64,000 nt of DNA from JAKFWI01 sp031398975 (GTDB lineage Bacteria; Pseudomonadota; Alphaproteobacteria; Caulobacterales; Aquidulcibacteraceae). Position 1 is the stretch's first letter; each line of letters opens with the position of its first letter. The notes under the pieces are model-generated. The model made no database searches and was not told the DNA's origin. It saw only the letters and a list, made by a program, of their open reading frames with translations. The stretch is taken from the NCBI GenBank assembly GCA_031398975.1, contig JANNOI010000021.1:1-64000 (forward strand). Direction: 5' to 3'. The position numbers were made by a program, and so were the translations under genes. Of the stretch, positions 24,513 to 32,760 are shown one piece after another.

Positions 24513-25901
24513 ATGGAATGCACCCAAACCGAATCCGAAGGCCTCAACCGGATGTTCCGGGTCGTGGTGCCGGCCGCCACCCTCGAGGCGCAGCTCTCCG
24601 CCAAGATCGAGGAGGTGCGCCCGAAGGTCCAGATCAAGGGGTTCCGCCCCGGCATGGTGCCCGCGAGCCATATCCGCAAAGTGTATGGCCCCTCCATGAT
24701 CCGCGAGATCATCGACGAGCAATTGCAGCGCGGCGCCCGCCAGGCGATCGCGGACGCGGCGGTGCGCGTGGCGTCCGAGCCGCACCTCCATCTCGAGGCC
24801 GATATCGAGCAGGTGGCCGCCGGCCAGGCCGATCTCGCCTTCCATTTCCACGTCGAAGTGATGCCCGATTTCGAGCCGGTGGACCCCCACACGCTGGTGG
24901 TGGAGCGCCTGCACGCCCCGGTGGAGGATAGCGAGGTGGAGGCGGCGCTGCAGCAATTGGCGGCCTCCAACCGCGTGTTCGAGGCCAAGGACGGTCCCGC
25001 CGTCGAGGGCGACGCGCTGGTGATCAATTTCCTCGGCAAGATTGACGGCGAGCCGTTCGAGGGCGGGGCGGCCGAGGGCGCGGAAGTGGTGATCGGCGCC
25101 AAGCGCTTCATCCCCGGCTTCGAGGAGCAATTGGCGGGGCTGTCCAAGGGGGATGAAAAGGTCCTCCAGGTGCAATTCCCGCAGGATTACCCGGTGGATC
25201 GGCTGAAGGGCGCGGACGCGACGTTCGACGTCACCGTCTCCGAGGTGCGCGCGCCCGCGGCGACCGTCCTCGACGACGCTTTCGCCAAGCAGATGGGCTT
25301 CGACCAGCTCGACGACGTGCGCGCGGCGCTGCGCCAGCGGCTGGAGGGCGAGCATGCGAACCAGTCCCGCAGCAAGGCCAAGCGCGTGCTGTTTGACCAG
25401 CTGGACGCCCAGCACGATTTCGAACTGCCCAAAGGCATGGTGGACGCCGAGTTCAACCAGATCTGGTCCCAGATCGAGGCCGATCGCAAAGCCGGCCGCC
25501 TCGACGAGGAGGACGCCGCCAAAACCCCCGAAGCGCTCGAGGGCGAGTACCGGCGCATCGCGGAGCGGCGGGTGCGCCTGGGCCTGGTCCTGGCCGAGAT
25601 CGGGCGGCGCAATGCAGTCGAGATTCCCGAACAGGAGGTGATGAACGCGCTGGGCGAGCAGGCGCGCCGCTTCCCCGGGCAGGAACGCGAGGTGGTGGAG
25701 TTCTACCGCAAGAACCCGAACGCGCTCGCCCAGATCCGCGCGCCCCTCTATGAGGAGAAGGTGGTCGATTTCATCCTGGAACTGGCCAAGGTAAGCGTCG
25801 TTCACGTTTCGCGCGAGACCCTCTTCGCTGAGGACGACACGCCTCCCGCCGCTGGCGCGGGCGCCGAGACGGGCGCGGAAAGCATTGATTCTACGTCGTA
25901 A
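24513..25901 (+). CDS. tig: Trigger factor
   Basis: A 462-residue ribosome-associated chaperone. The N-terminal ribosome-binding domain holds IKGFRPGMVPASHIRKVYG, a variant of the family GFRxGKxP motif. The FKBP-like PPIase domain covers about residues 150-250 (VEGDALVINFLGKIDGEPFEGG, VVIGAKRFIPGFEEQLAGL). A long helical C-terminal chaperone domain follows and ends in an acidic tail. The ATG at 24513 matches the family N-terminus (MECTQTESEGLNR). It heads the tig-clpP-clpX-lon set. Confidence 0.96.
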   Translation: MECTQTESEGLNRMFRVVVPAATLEAQLSAKIEEVRPKVQIKGFRPGMVPASHIRKVYGPSMIREIIDEQLQRGARQAIADAAVRVASEPHLHLEADIEQVAAGQADLAFHFHVEVMPDFEPVDPHTLVVERLHAPVEDSEVEAALQQLAASNRVFEAKDGPAVEGDALVINFLGKIDGEPFEGGAAEGAEVVIGAKRFIPGFEEQLAGLSKGDEKVLQVQFPQDYPVDRLKGADATFDVTVSEVRAPAATVLDDAFAKQMGFDQLDDVRAALRQRLEGEHANQSRSKAKRVLFDQLDAQHDFELPKGMVDAEFNQIWSQIEADRKAGRLDEEDAAKTPEALEGEYRRIAERRVRLGLVLAEIGRRNAVEIPEQEVMNALGEQARRFPGQEREVVEFYRKNPNALAQIRAPLYEEKVVDFILELAKVSVVHVSRETLFAEDDTPPAAGAGAETGAESIDSTS

Positions 25902-26024
25902 ATCGGCGCGAGTTGAAGCTTTTCAGCCGCGCTGGCGGTAGCCCTTGCGGGCGGCGCGGCTCGTGCCACATTAGGTAGGTCGCGCGGTGGGTCGCGCGGC
26001 GCGCATTTCTATCGAAAGACCGCC

Positions 26025-26654
26025 ATGTTCGATCCGACCGAAAAGCTCATGAATCTGGTGCCGATGGTCGTCGAGCAGACGAGCCGCGGGGAGCGCTCGT
26101 TCGATATCTTCTCCCGCCTTTTGAAGGAGCGGATCATCTTCCTGACGGGCGCGGTGGAAGACGGCATGTCGAGCCTGATCACCGCCCAGCTCCTATTCCT
26201 CGAATCGGAGAACCCGAAGCGCGAAATCGCCATGTATATCAACTCCCCGGGTGGAGTGGTCAGCTCCGGCCTGGCGATCTACGACACGATGCAATATATC
26301 CGCAGCCCGGTTTCGACCGTGTGCATCGGCCAGGCCGCGTCGATGGGGTCGCTGCTCTTGACCGCGGGGGAAAAGGGCCTGCGCATCTGCCTGCCCAACG
26401 CCCGCGTCATGGTGCACCAGCCGTCCGGGGGCTTCCGCGGCCAAGCCTCCGATATCGAGCGCCACGCCGAGGACATCATCGCCACCAAGCGTCGGCTTAA
26501 CCAGATTTACGTCAAACATACCGGGCAGACCTACGAGACGATCGAGCGCACGCTGGATCGCGATTATTTCATGTCCGCGGAGGAAGCGAAGAATTTTGGC
26601 CTGGTCGATCGCGTGTACGAAAAGCGGGAAGCGCCTGAAAACGGCGCGGCCTGA
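26025..26654 (+). CDS. clpP: ATP-dependent Clp protease proteolytic subunit
   Basis: A 209-residue serine protease that forms the tetradecameric ClpP barrel. The nucleophile Ser lies in GQAASMGSLLL (about residue 106), the His in ARVMVHQPSGGFRGQ (about 131), and the Asp in TLDRDYFMSAEEA (about 180). The N-terminus (MVVEQTSRGERSFDIFSRLL) is the alphaproteobacterial form. It works with ClpX encoded 195 bp downstream and, in this class, degrades cell-cycle regulators. Confidence 0.97.
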   Translation: MFDPTEKLMNLVPMVVEQTSRGERSFDIFSRLLKERIIFLTGAVEDGMSSLITAQLLFLESENPKREIAMYINSPGGVVSSGLAIYDTMQYIRSPVSTVCIGQAASMGSLLLTAGEKGLRICLPNARVMVHQPSGGFRGQASDIERHAEDIIATKRRLNQIYVKHTGQTYETIERTLDRDYFMSAEEAKNFGLVDRVYEKREAPENGAA

Positions 26655-26849
26655 ACCCCGCGCCGCGGTGCGCGGCCGGGCGGCGCCCGCTTGCGGCGCC
26701 ATCTTTGCTGTGCTCGTATCTCGGACTTTTGGCGAACCTTCTCGTAAGGGATGGGGCGTCAGAGTGAGGCAGCGGGCCGCTGCGCAGCGCGGACGGGGGT
26801 TCCGTGACGGGCAGGAGCGGCGAATCGTGCGGCCCGTTGAGGAGCGCCC

Positions 26850-28115
26850 ATGAGTAAGACCACCGCCGGCGAAGCGAAAAACACGCTGTACTGTTCTTTC
26901 TGCGGGAAGAGCCAGCACGAGGTGCGCAAGCTCATAGCGGGCCCCACCGTGTTCATCTGCGATGAATGCGTCGAATTGTGCATGGACATCATCCGCGAGG
27001 AGCACAAAACCTCGCTCGTGAAGTCCAAGGAGGGCGTGCCGACGCCCACCGAGATCAAGGACGTGCTCGACGATTACGTGATCGGGCAAAGCTACGCCAA
27101 GCGCGTGCTCTCCGTCGCCGTGCACAACCATTACAAGCGCCTGAACCACGCCGCCAAAAACGGCGACGTGGAGCTTGCGAAGTCGAACATCCTGCTGATC
27201 GGCCCCACCGGCTGCGGCAAGACGCTTCTGGCCCAGACGCTGGCGCGCATCATCGATGTGCCGTTCACCATGGCCGACGCCACGACCCTGACCGAGGCCG
27301 GCTATGTGGGGGAAGATGTGGAAAACATCATCCTCAAGCTGCTGCAATCGGCCGATTACAACGTCGAGCGGGCCCAGCGCGGCATCGTCTATATCGACGA
27401 GGTCGATAAGATTTCGCGGAAGTCGGACAATCCCTCGATCACGCGCGACGTGTCCGGCGAGGGGGTGCAGCAGGCGCTGTTGAAGATCATGGAGGGCACC
27501 GTGGCCTCCGTGCCGCCCCAGGGCGGGCGCAAGCATCCCCAGCAGGAATTCCTGCAGGTGGACACCACCAACATCCTCTTCATCTGCGGCGGCGCCTTCG
27601 CGGGGCTTGAAAAGATCATCTCCCAGCGCGGCAAGGGCGCCTCGATCGGCTTCGGGGCGGCGGTGAAGGATCCCGAGGAGCGGCGCACCGGCGAAGTGCT
27701 GCGCGAAGTGGAGCCCGAGGATCTGCTGCGCTTCGGCCTGATCCCGGAATTCGTCGGCCGCCTGCCCGTGCTCGCCACCCTCGAGGATCTGGACGAAACC
27801 GCCCTGGTCCAGATCCTGACCGAGCCGAAGAACGCGCTGGTGAAACAATATCAGCGTATGTTCGAGATGGAGAATGTGCGCCTCGGTTTCCCCGATGAGG
27901 CGCTCAAAGCAATCGCACGCAAGGCCATTCAGCGCAAAACCGGCGCGCGCGGCTTGCGCTCGATCATGGAATCCATCCTGCTCGACACCATGTTTGATCT
28001 GCCGGGGATGCGGGGCGTGGAGGAGGTTGTTGTGTCCGCCGACGTGGTCGATGGGCGCGCCAAGCCGCTCCACATCTACGCCGAGCGTCGCAACGGCCAG
28101 GAATCGGCCGGCTGA
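26850..28115 (+). CDS. clpX: ClpX ATPase subunit
   Basis: A 421-residue AAA+ unfoldase. An N-terminal C4 zinc finger is complete (CSFCGKSQHEVRKL, then CDECVELC). Walker A is GPTGCGKT at about residue 118, Walker B is VYIDEVDKI, and the IGF loop that docks into ClpP is GASIGFGA at about residue 267. The sensor and C-terminal helical domain (RKTGARGLRSIMESIL) are present. All catalytic features are intact. It supplies unfolding power for the neighbouring ClpP. Confidence 0.98.
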   Translation: MSKTTAGEAKNTLYCSFCGKSQHEVRKLIAGPTVFICDECVELCMDIIREEHKTSLVKSKEGVPTPTEIKDVLDDYVIGQSYAKRVLSVAVHNHYKRLNHAAKNGDVELAKSNILLIGPTGCGKTLLAQTLARIIDVPFTMADATTLTEAGYVGEDVENIILKLLQSADYNVERAQRGIVYIDEVDKISRKSDNPSITRDVSGEGVQQALLKIMEGTVASVPPQGGRKHPQQEFLQVDTTNILFICGGAFAGLEKIISQRGKGASIGFGAAVKDPEERRTGEVLREVEPEDLLRFGLIPEFVGRLPVLATLEDLDETALVQILTEPKNALVKQYQRMFEMENVRLGFPDEALKAIARKAIQRKTGARGLRSIMESILLDTMFDLPGMRGVEEVVVSADVVDGRAKPLHIYAERRNGQESAG

Positions 28116-28255
28116 CCCATCCTGGGTCGCCGGTTCCGCTCCCTGCGACGCCCGCTTGCCGGGAGCCCTTTGATTAACGCCAAACGGCCGTCCGCGCTGG
28201 TCGCGTCCGGCCGAACGCCGGCGCCGCGCGCGCTGCGCCGGATCGGGAGAAGCTG

Positions 28256-30670
28256 ATGGCTGCTGAACGCCGCGTTTTGCCTGTTTTACCCCTGCGCGAC
28301 ATCGTCGTGTTCCCGCACATGGCCGCCCCGCTCTTCGTGGGGCGCGAGAAGTCCGTGCGCGCGCTGGACGAGGTGATGCACGCCGACAAGCAGATCCTGC
28401 TCGCGGCCCAGAAGGATGCGGCCGAGGATGATCCGAAGCCCGATCGGATCTATTCCATCGGCGCGGTGGCCACCGTGGTGCAATTGCTGAAACTGCCCGA
28501 CGGGACGGTGCGGGTGCTGGTGGAGGGCGGCCAGCGCGCGCGGATCGTAGAATTTGTGGACAATCCGGACTTCTTCGAAGCCGAGATCGAGCTGATCGAG
28601 GAGACCAACGCCGACACGCCTGAGGCGATGGCCGTGGGTAAAGCGGTAGGCGCCCAGTTCGAGGCCTTCGCCAAGCTCTCGCGCAAGACCCCCGCCGAGG
28701 TAGTCTCCGCCGTCGCCCAGATCGGGGAGCCTGCGCGGCTGGCCGACACCGTGGCCGCGCACCTCTCGATCAAGATCGTCGACAAGCAGGCCCTGCTGGA
28801 GACGGTCGATGTGCCGCGCCGGCTGGAGAAGGTGCTTTCCCTGATCGAGGGCGAGATCGGCGTGCTGCAGGTCGAGCGGAAGATCCGCAACCGCGTGAAG
28901 CGGCAAATGGAGAAGACCCAGCGCGAATATTACCTGAACGAGCAGATGAAGGCGATCCAGCGCGAGCTGGGCGAGGGCGATGACAGCCGCGAAGATCTGG
29001 CCGAGGTAGAGGAGCGCATCCGCAAGACGAAGCTCTCCAAAGAAGCCCGCGCCAAGGCCGAGGCCGAACTCAAAAAGCTGCGCCAGATGAGCCCGATGTC
29101 GGCGGAATCGACCGTCGTGCGCAATTACCTCGATTGGCTCCTTTCGCTGCCCTGGGGTGTGCGCAAAAAAGTGCGCAAGGACCTGCCGGCCGCCGAGGCC
29201 ACCCTGCACGAGGACCATTACGGCCTCGACAAGGTCAAGGAGCGCATCCTCGAATATCTCGCGGTGCAGGGCCGCACCGCCAAGGTGCGCGGGCCGATCT
29301 TGTGTCTCGTCGGGCCCCCGGGGGTCGGCAAGACCTCGCTCGGCAAGTCGATCGCCAAAGCCACGGGGCGGGATTTCGTGCGCATGAGCCTGGGCGGGGT
29401 GCGCGACGAGGCCGAAATCCGCGGCCACCGGCGCACCTATATCGGCTCCATGCCCGGCCGGATCATCCAGTCGATGAAGAAGGCGAAGTCCTCGAACCCG
29501 CTTTTCCTGCTGGACGAGATCGACAAGCTCGGCGCCGATTACCGGGGCGACCCCTCCGCCGCGCTGCTCGAAGTGCTCGATCCCGAGCAGAACACGACGT
29601 TCAATGACCATTATCTTGAGGTCGATTACGACCTCTCGGACGTGCTGTTCATCACCACCGCTAACAGCCTCAACATGCCCCAGCCCTTGCTGGACCGCAT
29701 GGAGATCATCCGCATCCCCGGCTATACCGAGGACGAGAAGCTCGAGATCGCCAAGCGCCACCTGCTGCCCAAGCAGATCGAGGCCAACGGCCTGCGCCCG
29801 GGCGAATTCTCCGTCACCGACGAGGCGATCCGCGCGCTGATCCGGCGCTACACCCGCGAAGCAGGGGTCCGTAATCTGGAGCGCGAGCTCGCTAATCTGG
29901 CCCGCAAATCCGTCCGCGAGATCGAGGGCAAGAAGGCCGTCTCCGTGGCGGTGACCGCAGAAAACCTCGGACTCTATGCCGGGGTGTGGAAGTACCGCTT
30001 CGGCGAGACGGACCGGGAGGATCAGATCGGCGTCGTCACGGGCCTGGCCTGGACCGAGGCGGGCGGCGACCTCTTGACCATCGAGGCGGTCCAGATGCCG
30101 GGGCGCGGGCAGACGACCGTCACCGGCAATCTGCGCGACGTGATGAAGGAATCCATCTCGGCCGCCAGTTCGTACGTGCGCTCGCGCGCGACGCAATTGG
30201 GCGTGAAGCCGCCGGTCTTCCGCACCCGCGACATCCACGTCCACGTGCCCGAGGGCGCAACGCCCAAGGACGGCCCGTCCGCCGGCATCACGATGGTGAC
30301 GGCGATCGTTTCCGTGCTGACCGGCACGCCCGTGCGGCGCGATCTCGCGATGACCGGGGAGGTGACGCTGCGCGGCCGCGTGCTGCCGATCGGGGGGCTG
30401 AAGGAGAAGCTGCTGGCGGCCCTGCGCGGCGGCGTCACCACAGTCATCATCCCGAAGGACAACGAGAAAGACCTCGAAGACATCCCGGACAATGTGAAAA
30501 GCGGGCTGCAGATCATCGCCGTCTCGACGGTGGATGAGGTGCTGAAGGAAGCGCTCGCGCGCCCGCTCACGCCGGTGGTGTGGAGCGAGGAGGATCAATT
30601 GGCGGAGGAGCGCCGGGCCCTGCGCGGGGTCGACCACAGCGAGCTCGACGACGGCGTTCGCCCGCACTAA
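28256..30670 (+). CDS. lon: ATP-dependent protease Lon
   Basis: An 804-residue AAA+ protease of the usual LonA size. The N-terminal substrate domain begins LPVLPLRDIVVFPHM. Walker A is GPPGVGKT (about residue 352), Walker B is LFLLDEIDKLG. The protease domain carries the catalytic Ser in PKDGPSAGITM (about 677) and the Lys near GGLKEKLLAALRGG (about 719). It degrades misfolded and regulatory proteins; in Caulobacter relatives DnaA and CcrM are substrates. GGGAGAAG lies directly upstream of the ATG. Confidence 0.98.
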   Translation: MAAERRVLPVLPLRDIVVFPHMAAPLFVGREKSVRALDEVMHADKQILLAAQKDAAEDDPKPDRIYSIGAVATVVQLLKLPDGTVRVLVEGGQRARIVEFVDNPDFFEAEIELIEETNADTPEAMAVGKAVGAQFEAFAKLSRKTPAEVVSAVAQIGEPARLADTVAAHLSIKIVDKQALLETVDVPRRLEKVLSLIEGEIGVLQVERKIRNRVKRQMEKTQREYYLNEQMKAIQRELGEGDDSREDLAEVEERIRKTKLSKEARAKAEAELKKLRQMSPMSAESTVVRNYLDWLLSLPWGVRKKVRKDLPAAEATLHEDHYGLDKVKERILEYLAVQGRTAKVRGPILCLVGPPGVGKTSLGKSIAKATGRDFVRMSLGGVRDEAEIRGHRRTYIGSMPGRIIQSMKKAKSSNPLFLLDEIDKLGADYRGDPSAALLEVLDPEQNTTFNDHYLEVDYDLSDVLFITTANSLNMPQPLLDRMEIIRIPGYTEDEKLEIAKRHLLPKQIEANGLRPGEFSVTDEAIRALIRRYTREAGVRNLERELANLARKSVREIEGKKAVSVAVTAENLGLYAGVWKYRFGETDREDQIGVVTGLAWTEAGGDLLTIEAVQMPGRGQTTVTGNLRDVMKESISAASSYVRSRATQLGVKPPVFRTRDIHVHVPEGATPKDGPSAGITMVTAIVSVLTGTPVRRDLAMTGEVTLRGRVLPIGGLKEKLLAALRGGVTTVIIPKDNEKDLEDIPDNVKSGLQIIAVSTVDEVLKEALARPLTPVVWSEEDQLAEERRALRGVDHSELDDGVRPH

Positions 30671-30806
30671 GACCCCCGCCTTCGTGCGCTGGCGCGCGGC
30701 GCTTCAAGCCGCATGCGTCCGTCTAAAACCTTGCGGCGGCGGGAAAGGCTGGCGTAATGCAGACGGCGCAGTTCCAAGGCGCAACCCTTGGATACGCAAG
30801 TCGCTT

Positions 30807-30835
30807 TTGACAGCCGCCGCCGTCTGGGGTCTGAT
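30807..30835 (+). promoter_or_regulatory. Sigma-70-like promoter for hup
   Basis: TTGACA at 30807-30812 is a perfect -35, and TCTGAT at 30830-30835 matches four of six -10 positions, with 17 bp between. It lies 31 bp before the hup ATG, so the expected transcript leader is short. Confidence 0.55.
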
Positions 30836-30865
30836 GGGCGGAATAAGAGAAGTTAGGGGGCAAGG

Positions 30866-31159
30866 ATGAATAAAGCGGAATTGATCGCCGACGTCGCGGC
30901 AAAGACTGGCGAAGCGAAGATCAAGATCGGCGAAATCCTCGACGCGATGTTCGATGTGATGACCGAAAGCTTGCAGAAAAGCGACGAGGTCCGCATCCCC
31001 AATTTCGGCGTCTTCGCGGTGGTCGAGACCGCGCCCCGCAAAGCGCGCAACCCCCAGACCGGCGAGGAAGTGAAGGTGCCCGCGGGCAAGCGCGCGCGGT
31101 TCCGCCCCGGCAAAGCCCTGAAGGACGCGCTCGAGGCCCCGAAGGCCAAGCGGCGCTGA
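30866..31159 (+). CDS. hup: DNA-binding protein HU
   Basis: A 97-residue histone-like protein. The N-terminal helices read MNKAELIADVAAKTGEAK; the DNA-binding arm contains GFGVFAVV-like NFGVFAVVETAPRKARNP, with the intercalating Pro in ARNPQTGEEVKVPA. The C-terminus ends KAKRR. HU bends and compacts DNA as a homodimer. AGGGGGCAAGG precedes the ATG. The stop and the next gene's start overlap by one base. Confidence 0.96.
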   Translation: MNKAELIADVAAKTGEAKIKIGEILDAMFDVMTESLQKSDEVRIPNFGVFAVVETAPRKARNPQTGEEVKVPAGKRARFRPGKALKDALEAPKAKRR

Positions 31160-31464
31160 TGCTCGCCAAAATCTACCGCCCGGCGCGCAGCGCAATGCAA
31201 TCGGGCCAGGCCAAGACCCGCGGCTGGATCCTCGAATTCGCCGCCGAGGCGGCCCCCGCGGCCGAAGCGCTGATGGGCTGGATCAGCAGCGCCGACACGC
31301 GCGGCCAGGTGCGCATGGAGTTCGACACGGAGGCCGAGGCCATCGCCTTCGCGCGCGCCCACGCCATTCCGCACGAAGTGGTCACGCCCCCCGAAACCCG
31401 CCGCATTGTCAAAGCCTACGCCGACAATTTCGCCTTCACCCGACGCGAACCCTGGTCGCACTAG
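31159..31464 (+). CDS. NDUFS4-type accessory subunit of respiratory complex I
   Basis: A 101-residue protein of the ETC complex I conserved-region family, homologous to mitochondrial NDUFS4 (18 kDa subunit). The family signature is clear: ARIYRPARSAMQSGQAKTRG-like start, LMGWISSADTRGQVRMEF in the centre and FAFTRREPWSH at the end. In alphaproteobacteria it binds the peripheral arm of NADH dehydrogenase and stabilises it. It starts on the last base of the hup stop, so the two are translationally linked, although nuo genes are not in this window. Confidence 0.92.
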   Translation: MLAKIYRPARSAMQSGQAKTRGWILEFAAEAAPAAEALMGWISSADTRGQVRMEFDTEAEAIAFARAHAIPHEVVTPPETRRIVKAYADNFAFTRREPWSH

Positions 31465-31617
31465 ACCGTTTCCCGAAAAGTGTTACGCGGTTTTCGGACG
31501 AGAAACGGTCTACCTTAAAGTGTAGCGTGATTTCTCGATTAGATTGATTCAATCCAATCGAAAACCGCTCTAAGCATTTTCCGATGCAGGGGACGCCGGT
31601 TCATCGCCAGAAAGTGC
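31462..31617. repeat. Composite palindromic interspersed element (three inverted repeats)
   Basis: Three hairpin modules lie end to end. First, TAGACCGTTTC (31462-31472) pairs with GAAACGGTCTA (31502-31512), extended by CCGAAAA with TTTTCGG. Second, CGATTAGATTGA pairs with TCAATCCAATCG (31536-31560) with one mismatch. Third, GCATTTTC (31574-31581) pairs with GAAAGTGC (31610-31617), one wobble. From memory, very similar sequence recurs between genes in alphaproteobacteria. The first arm includes the stop codon of the complex I subunit gene. Confidence 0.75.
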
Positions 31618-31707
31618 GACCCAACGAACACCTAGGGCCCCGCTCGCAGCGCCCGGCGCGGAAAAGCCTCTGCGCTTCATCCCCAACGCGGTATGTACCC
31701 CCACACC

Positions 31708-31784
31708 GCGCCCATAGCTCAACCGGATAGAGCACGCGCCTTCTAAGCGCGGGGTTGCAGGTTCGAGTCCTGCTGGGCGCGCCA
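31708..31784 (+). tRNA. tRNA-Arg (TCT)
   Basis: GCGCCCA pairs with TGGGCGC in the acceptor stem. The anticodon stem CGCGC/GCGCG encloses the loop CTTCTAA, so the anticodon is TCT. The T arm GCAGG-TTCGAGT-CCTGC is perfect and CCA is encoded. Confidence 0.97.
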
Positions 31785-31888
31785 AAGGCTGCGCTGTACG
31801 GTCTGGCGCCGCTGCCGCTGCTCTTAGATGCGTATGCAGACGCCGGCCCCGGGTGCATCGACTGGACGGGAGTCTGGGCGGGCGGGCC

Positions 31889-32749
31889 TCATCGGCGGGC
31901 GGCGCTCGCCAGAGAGGCGGCTTGGACCTGGAGGGGGGCGAACATTTCGGTCATGGCGCTGGCGATGGCGGGGTCGGTGGTTTGGAGGGCGCCGCCGGGG
32001 AAGGGGGGCTCGGGGGCGTATTCGGCCTGCAGCATGAGCGTTTCCGCATAACGTTGGCCGCGCAGCTTCGCGACGAGCGCCAGCGCGAAGTCGAGCCCGG
32101 CCGACACGCCTGCCCCGGTCACCACATTGCCGTCCGTCACCACCCGCGCGGCTACCGGTATGGCGCCGAATTCGCGCAGCGTGTCGCGCACGACCCAGTG
32201 CGCGGTGGCGCGCTTGCCCGCCAGGAGGCCCGCTTTGCCCAGCAAGAGCGATCCGGTGCAGACGCTCGTGACGAATTTCGCGCGCCGGGCGCGGTCGCGC
32301 AGGAAGGCGATGGTGGCTTCGTCTTCCATGGCGGCGAGCGTCCCGGAGGTTCCTCCGGGCGCGAAAATCACCGCGAGGTCGCGCGGCGCCTCGCCCAGCC
32401 GCATCGTCGGCGCGATCGCGAGGCCCAGATCGCTACGCACCGGATCGAGCGTGGCCTGATTGGTCACCAGATGGACCTTCGCCCCCATCATGCAGGCGAA
32501 GAAGTAATGCGGCCCCACCAGGTCGAGCGCGGTGAAGCCTGGATAGAGCAGCATGGCCACCTCTTCGTCGCCGTGCATGGCGAGGCCGGGGATCGCCGCC
32601 AGCTTCTCGTGGGCGCGGGCGGAGCGGGTCTTGGCGGCCTCAAGGGCGGTTTGGGGCGTCTGCGCCATCGCGCGTTCGAGCAGCAGATAGGGCGCGAGCG
32701 CTGCGGCGCCGGCGATGGATTGCATCAGGGTGCGACGGTCGAAGGGCAT
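31889..32749 (-). CDS. Exported DJ-1/PfpI (isonitrile hydratase-like) family protein
   Basis: A 286-residue protein of the class I glutamine amidotransferase-like superfamily. A twin-arginine leader is visible (FDRRTLMQSIAGAAALAPYLL, read in parts), with cleavage near RAMAQ, so it should act in the periplasm. The DJ-1/PfpI core follows from about residue 60: EVAMLLYPGFTALDLVGP, then the nucleophile elbow VTSVCTGSLLLGKAGLL with Cys. This arrangement resembles isonitrile hydratase and ThiJ-like proteins, most of which are cytoplasmic. It is the last gene of an operon with a siderophore-type TonB receptor 11 bp upstream, which suggests a role in handling the imported ligand. Confidence 0.85.
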   Translation of the reverse strand: MPFDRRTLMQSIAGAAALAPYLLLERAMAQTPQTALEAAKTRSARAHEKLAAIPGLAMHGDEEVAMLLYPGFTALDLVGPHYFFACMMGAKVHLVTNQATLDPVRSDLGLAIAPTMRLGEAPRDLAVIFAPGGTSGTLAAMEDEATIAFLRDRARRAKFVTSVCTGSLLLGKAGLLAGKRATAHWVVRDTLREFGAIPVAARVVTDGNVVTGAGVSAGLDFALALVAKLRGQRYAETLMLQAEYAPEPPFPGGALQTTDPAIASAMTEMFAPLQVQAASLASAARR

Positions 32750-32760
32750 GTCAGATCTCC

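Noticed and set aside
26193..28073. 626-residue reverse frame antisense to clpP/clpX
   Set aside because: His/Asp/Leu-rich composition and exact overlap with conserved clpX mark it as a shadow of GC-rich codon bias.
28286..30667. 793-residue reverse frame antisense to lon
   Set aside because: A shadow of lon, which has every expected motif on the other strand.
31570..31785. 71-residue reverse frame with PAGLEPATPRLEGA-type sequence
   Set aside because: It is the antisense of tRNA-Arg and its flank, a frequent false protein.
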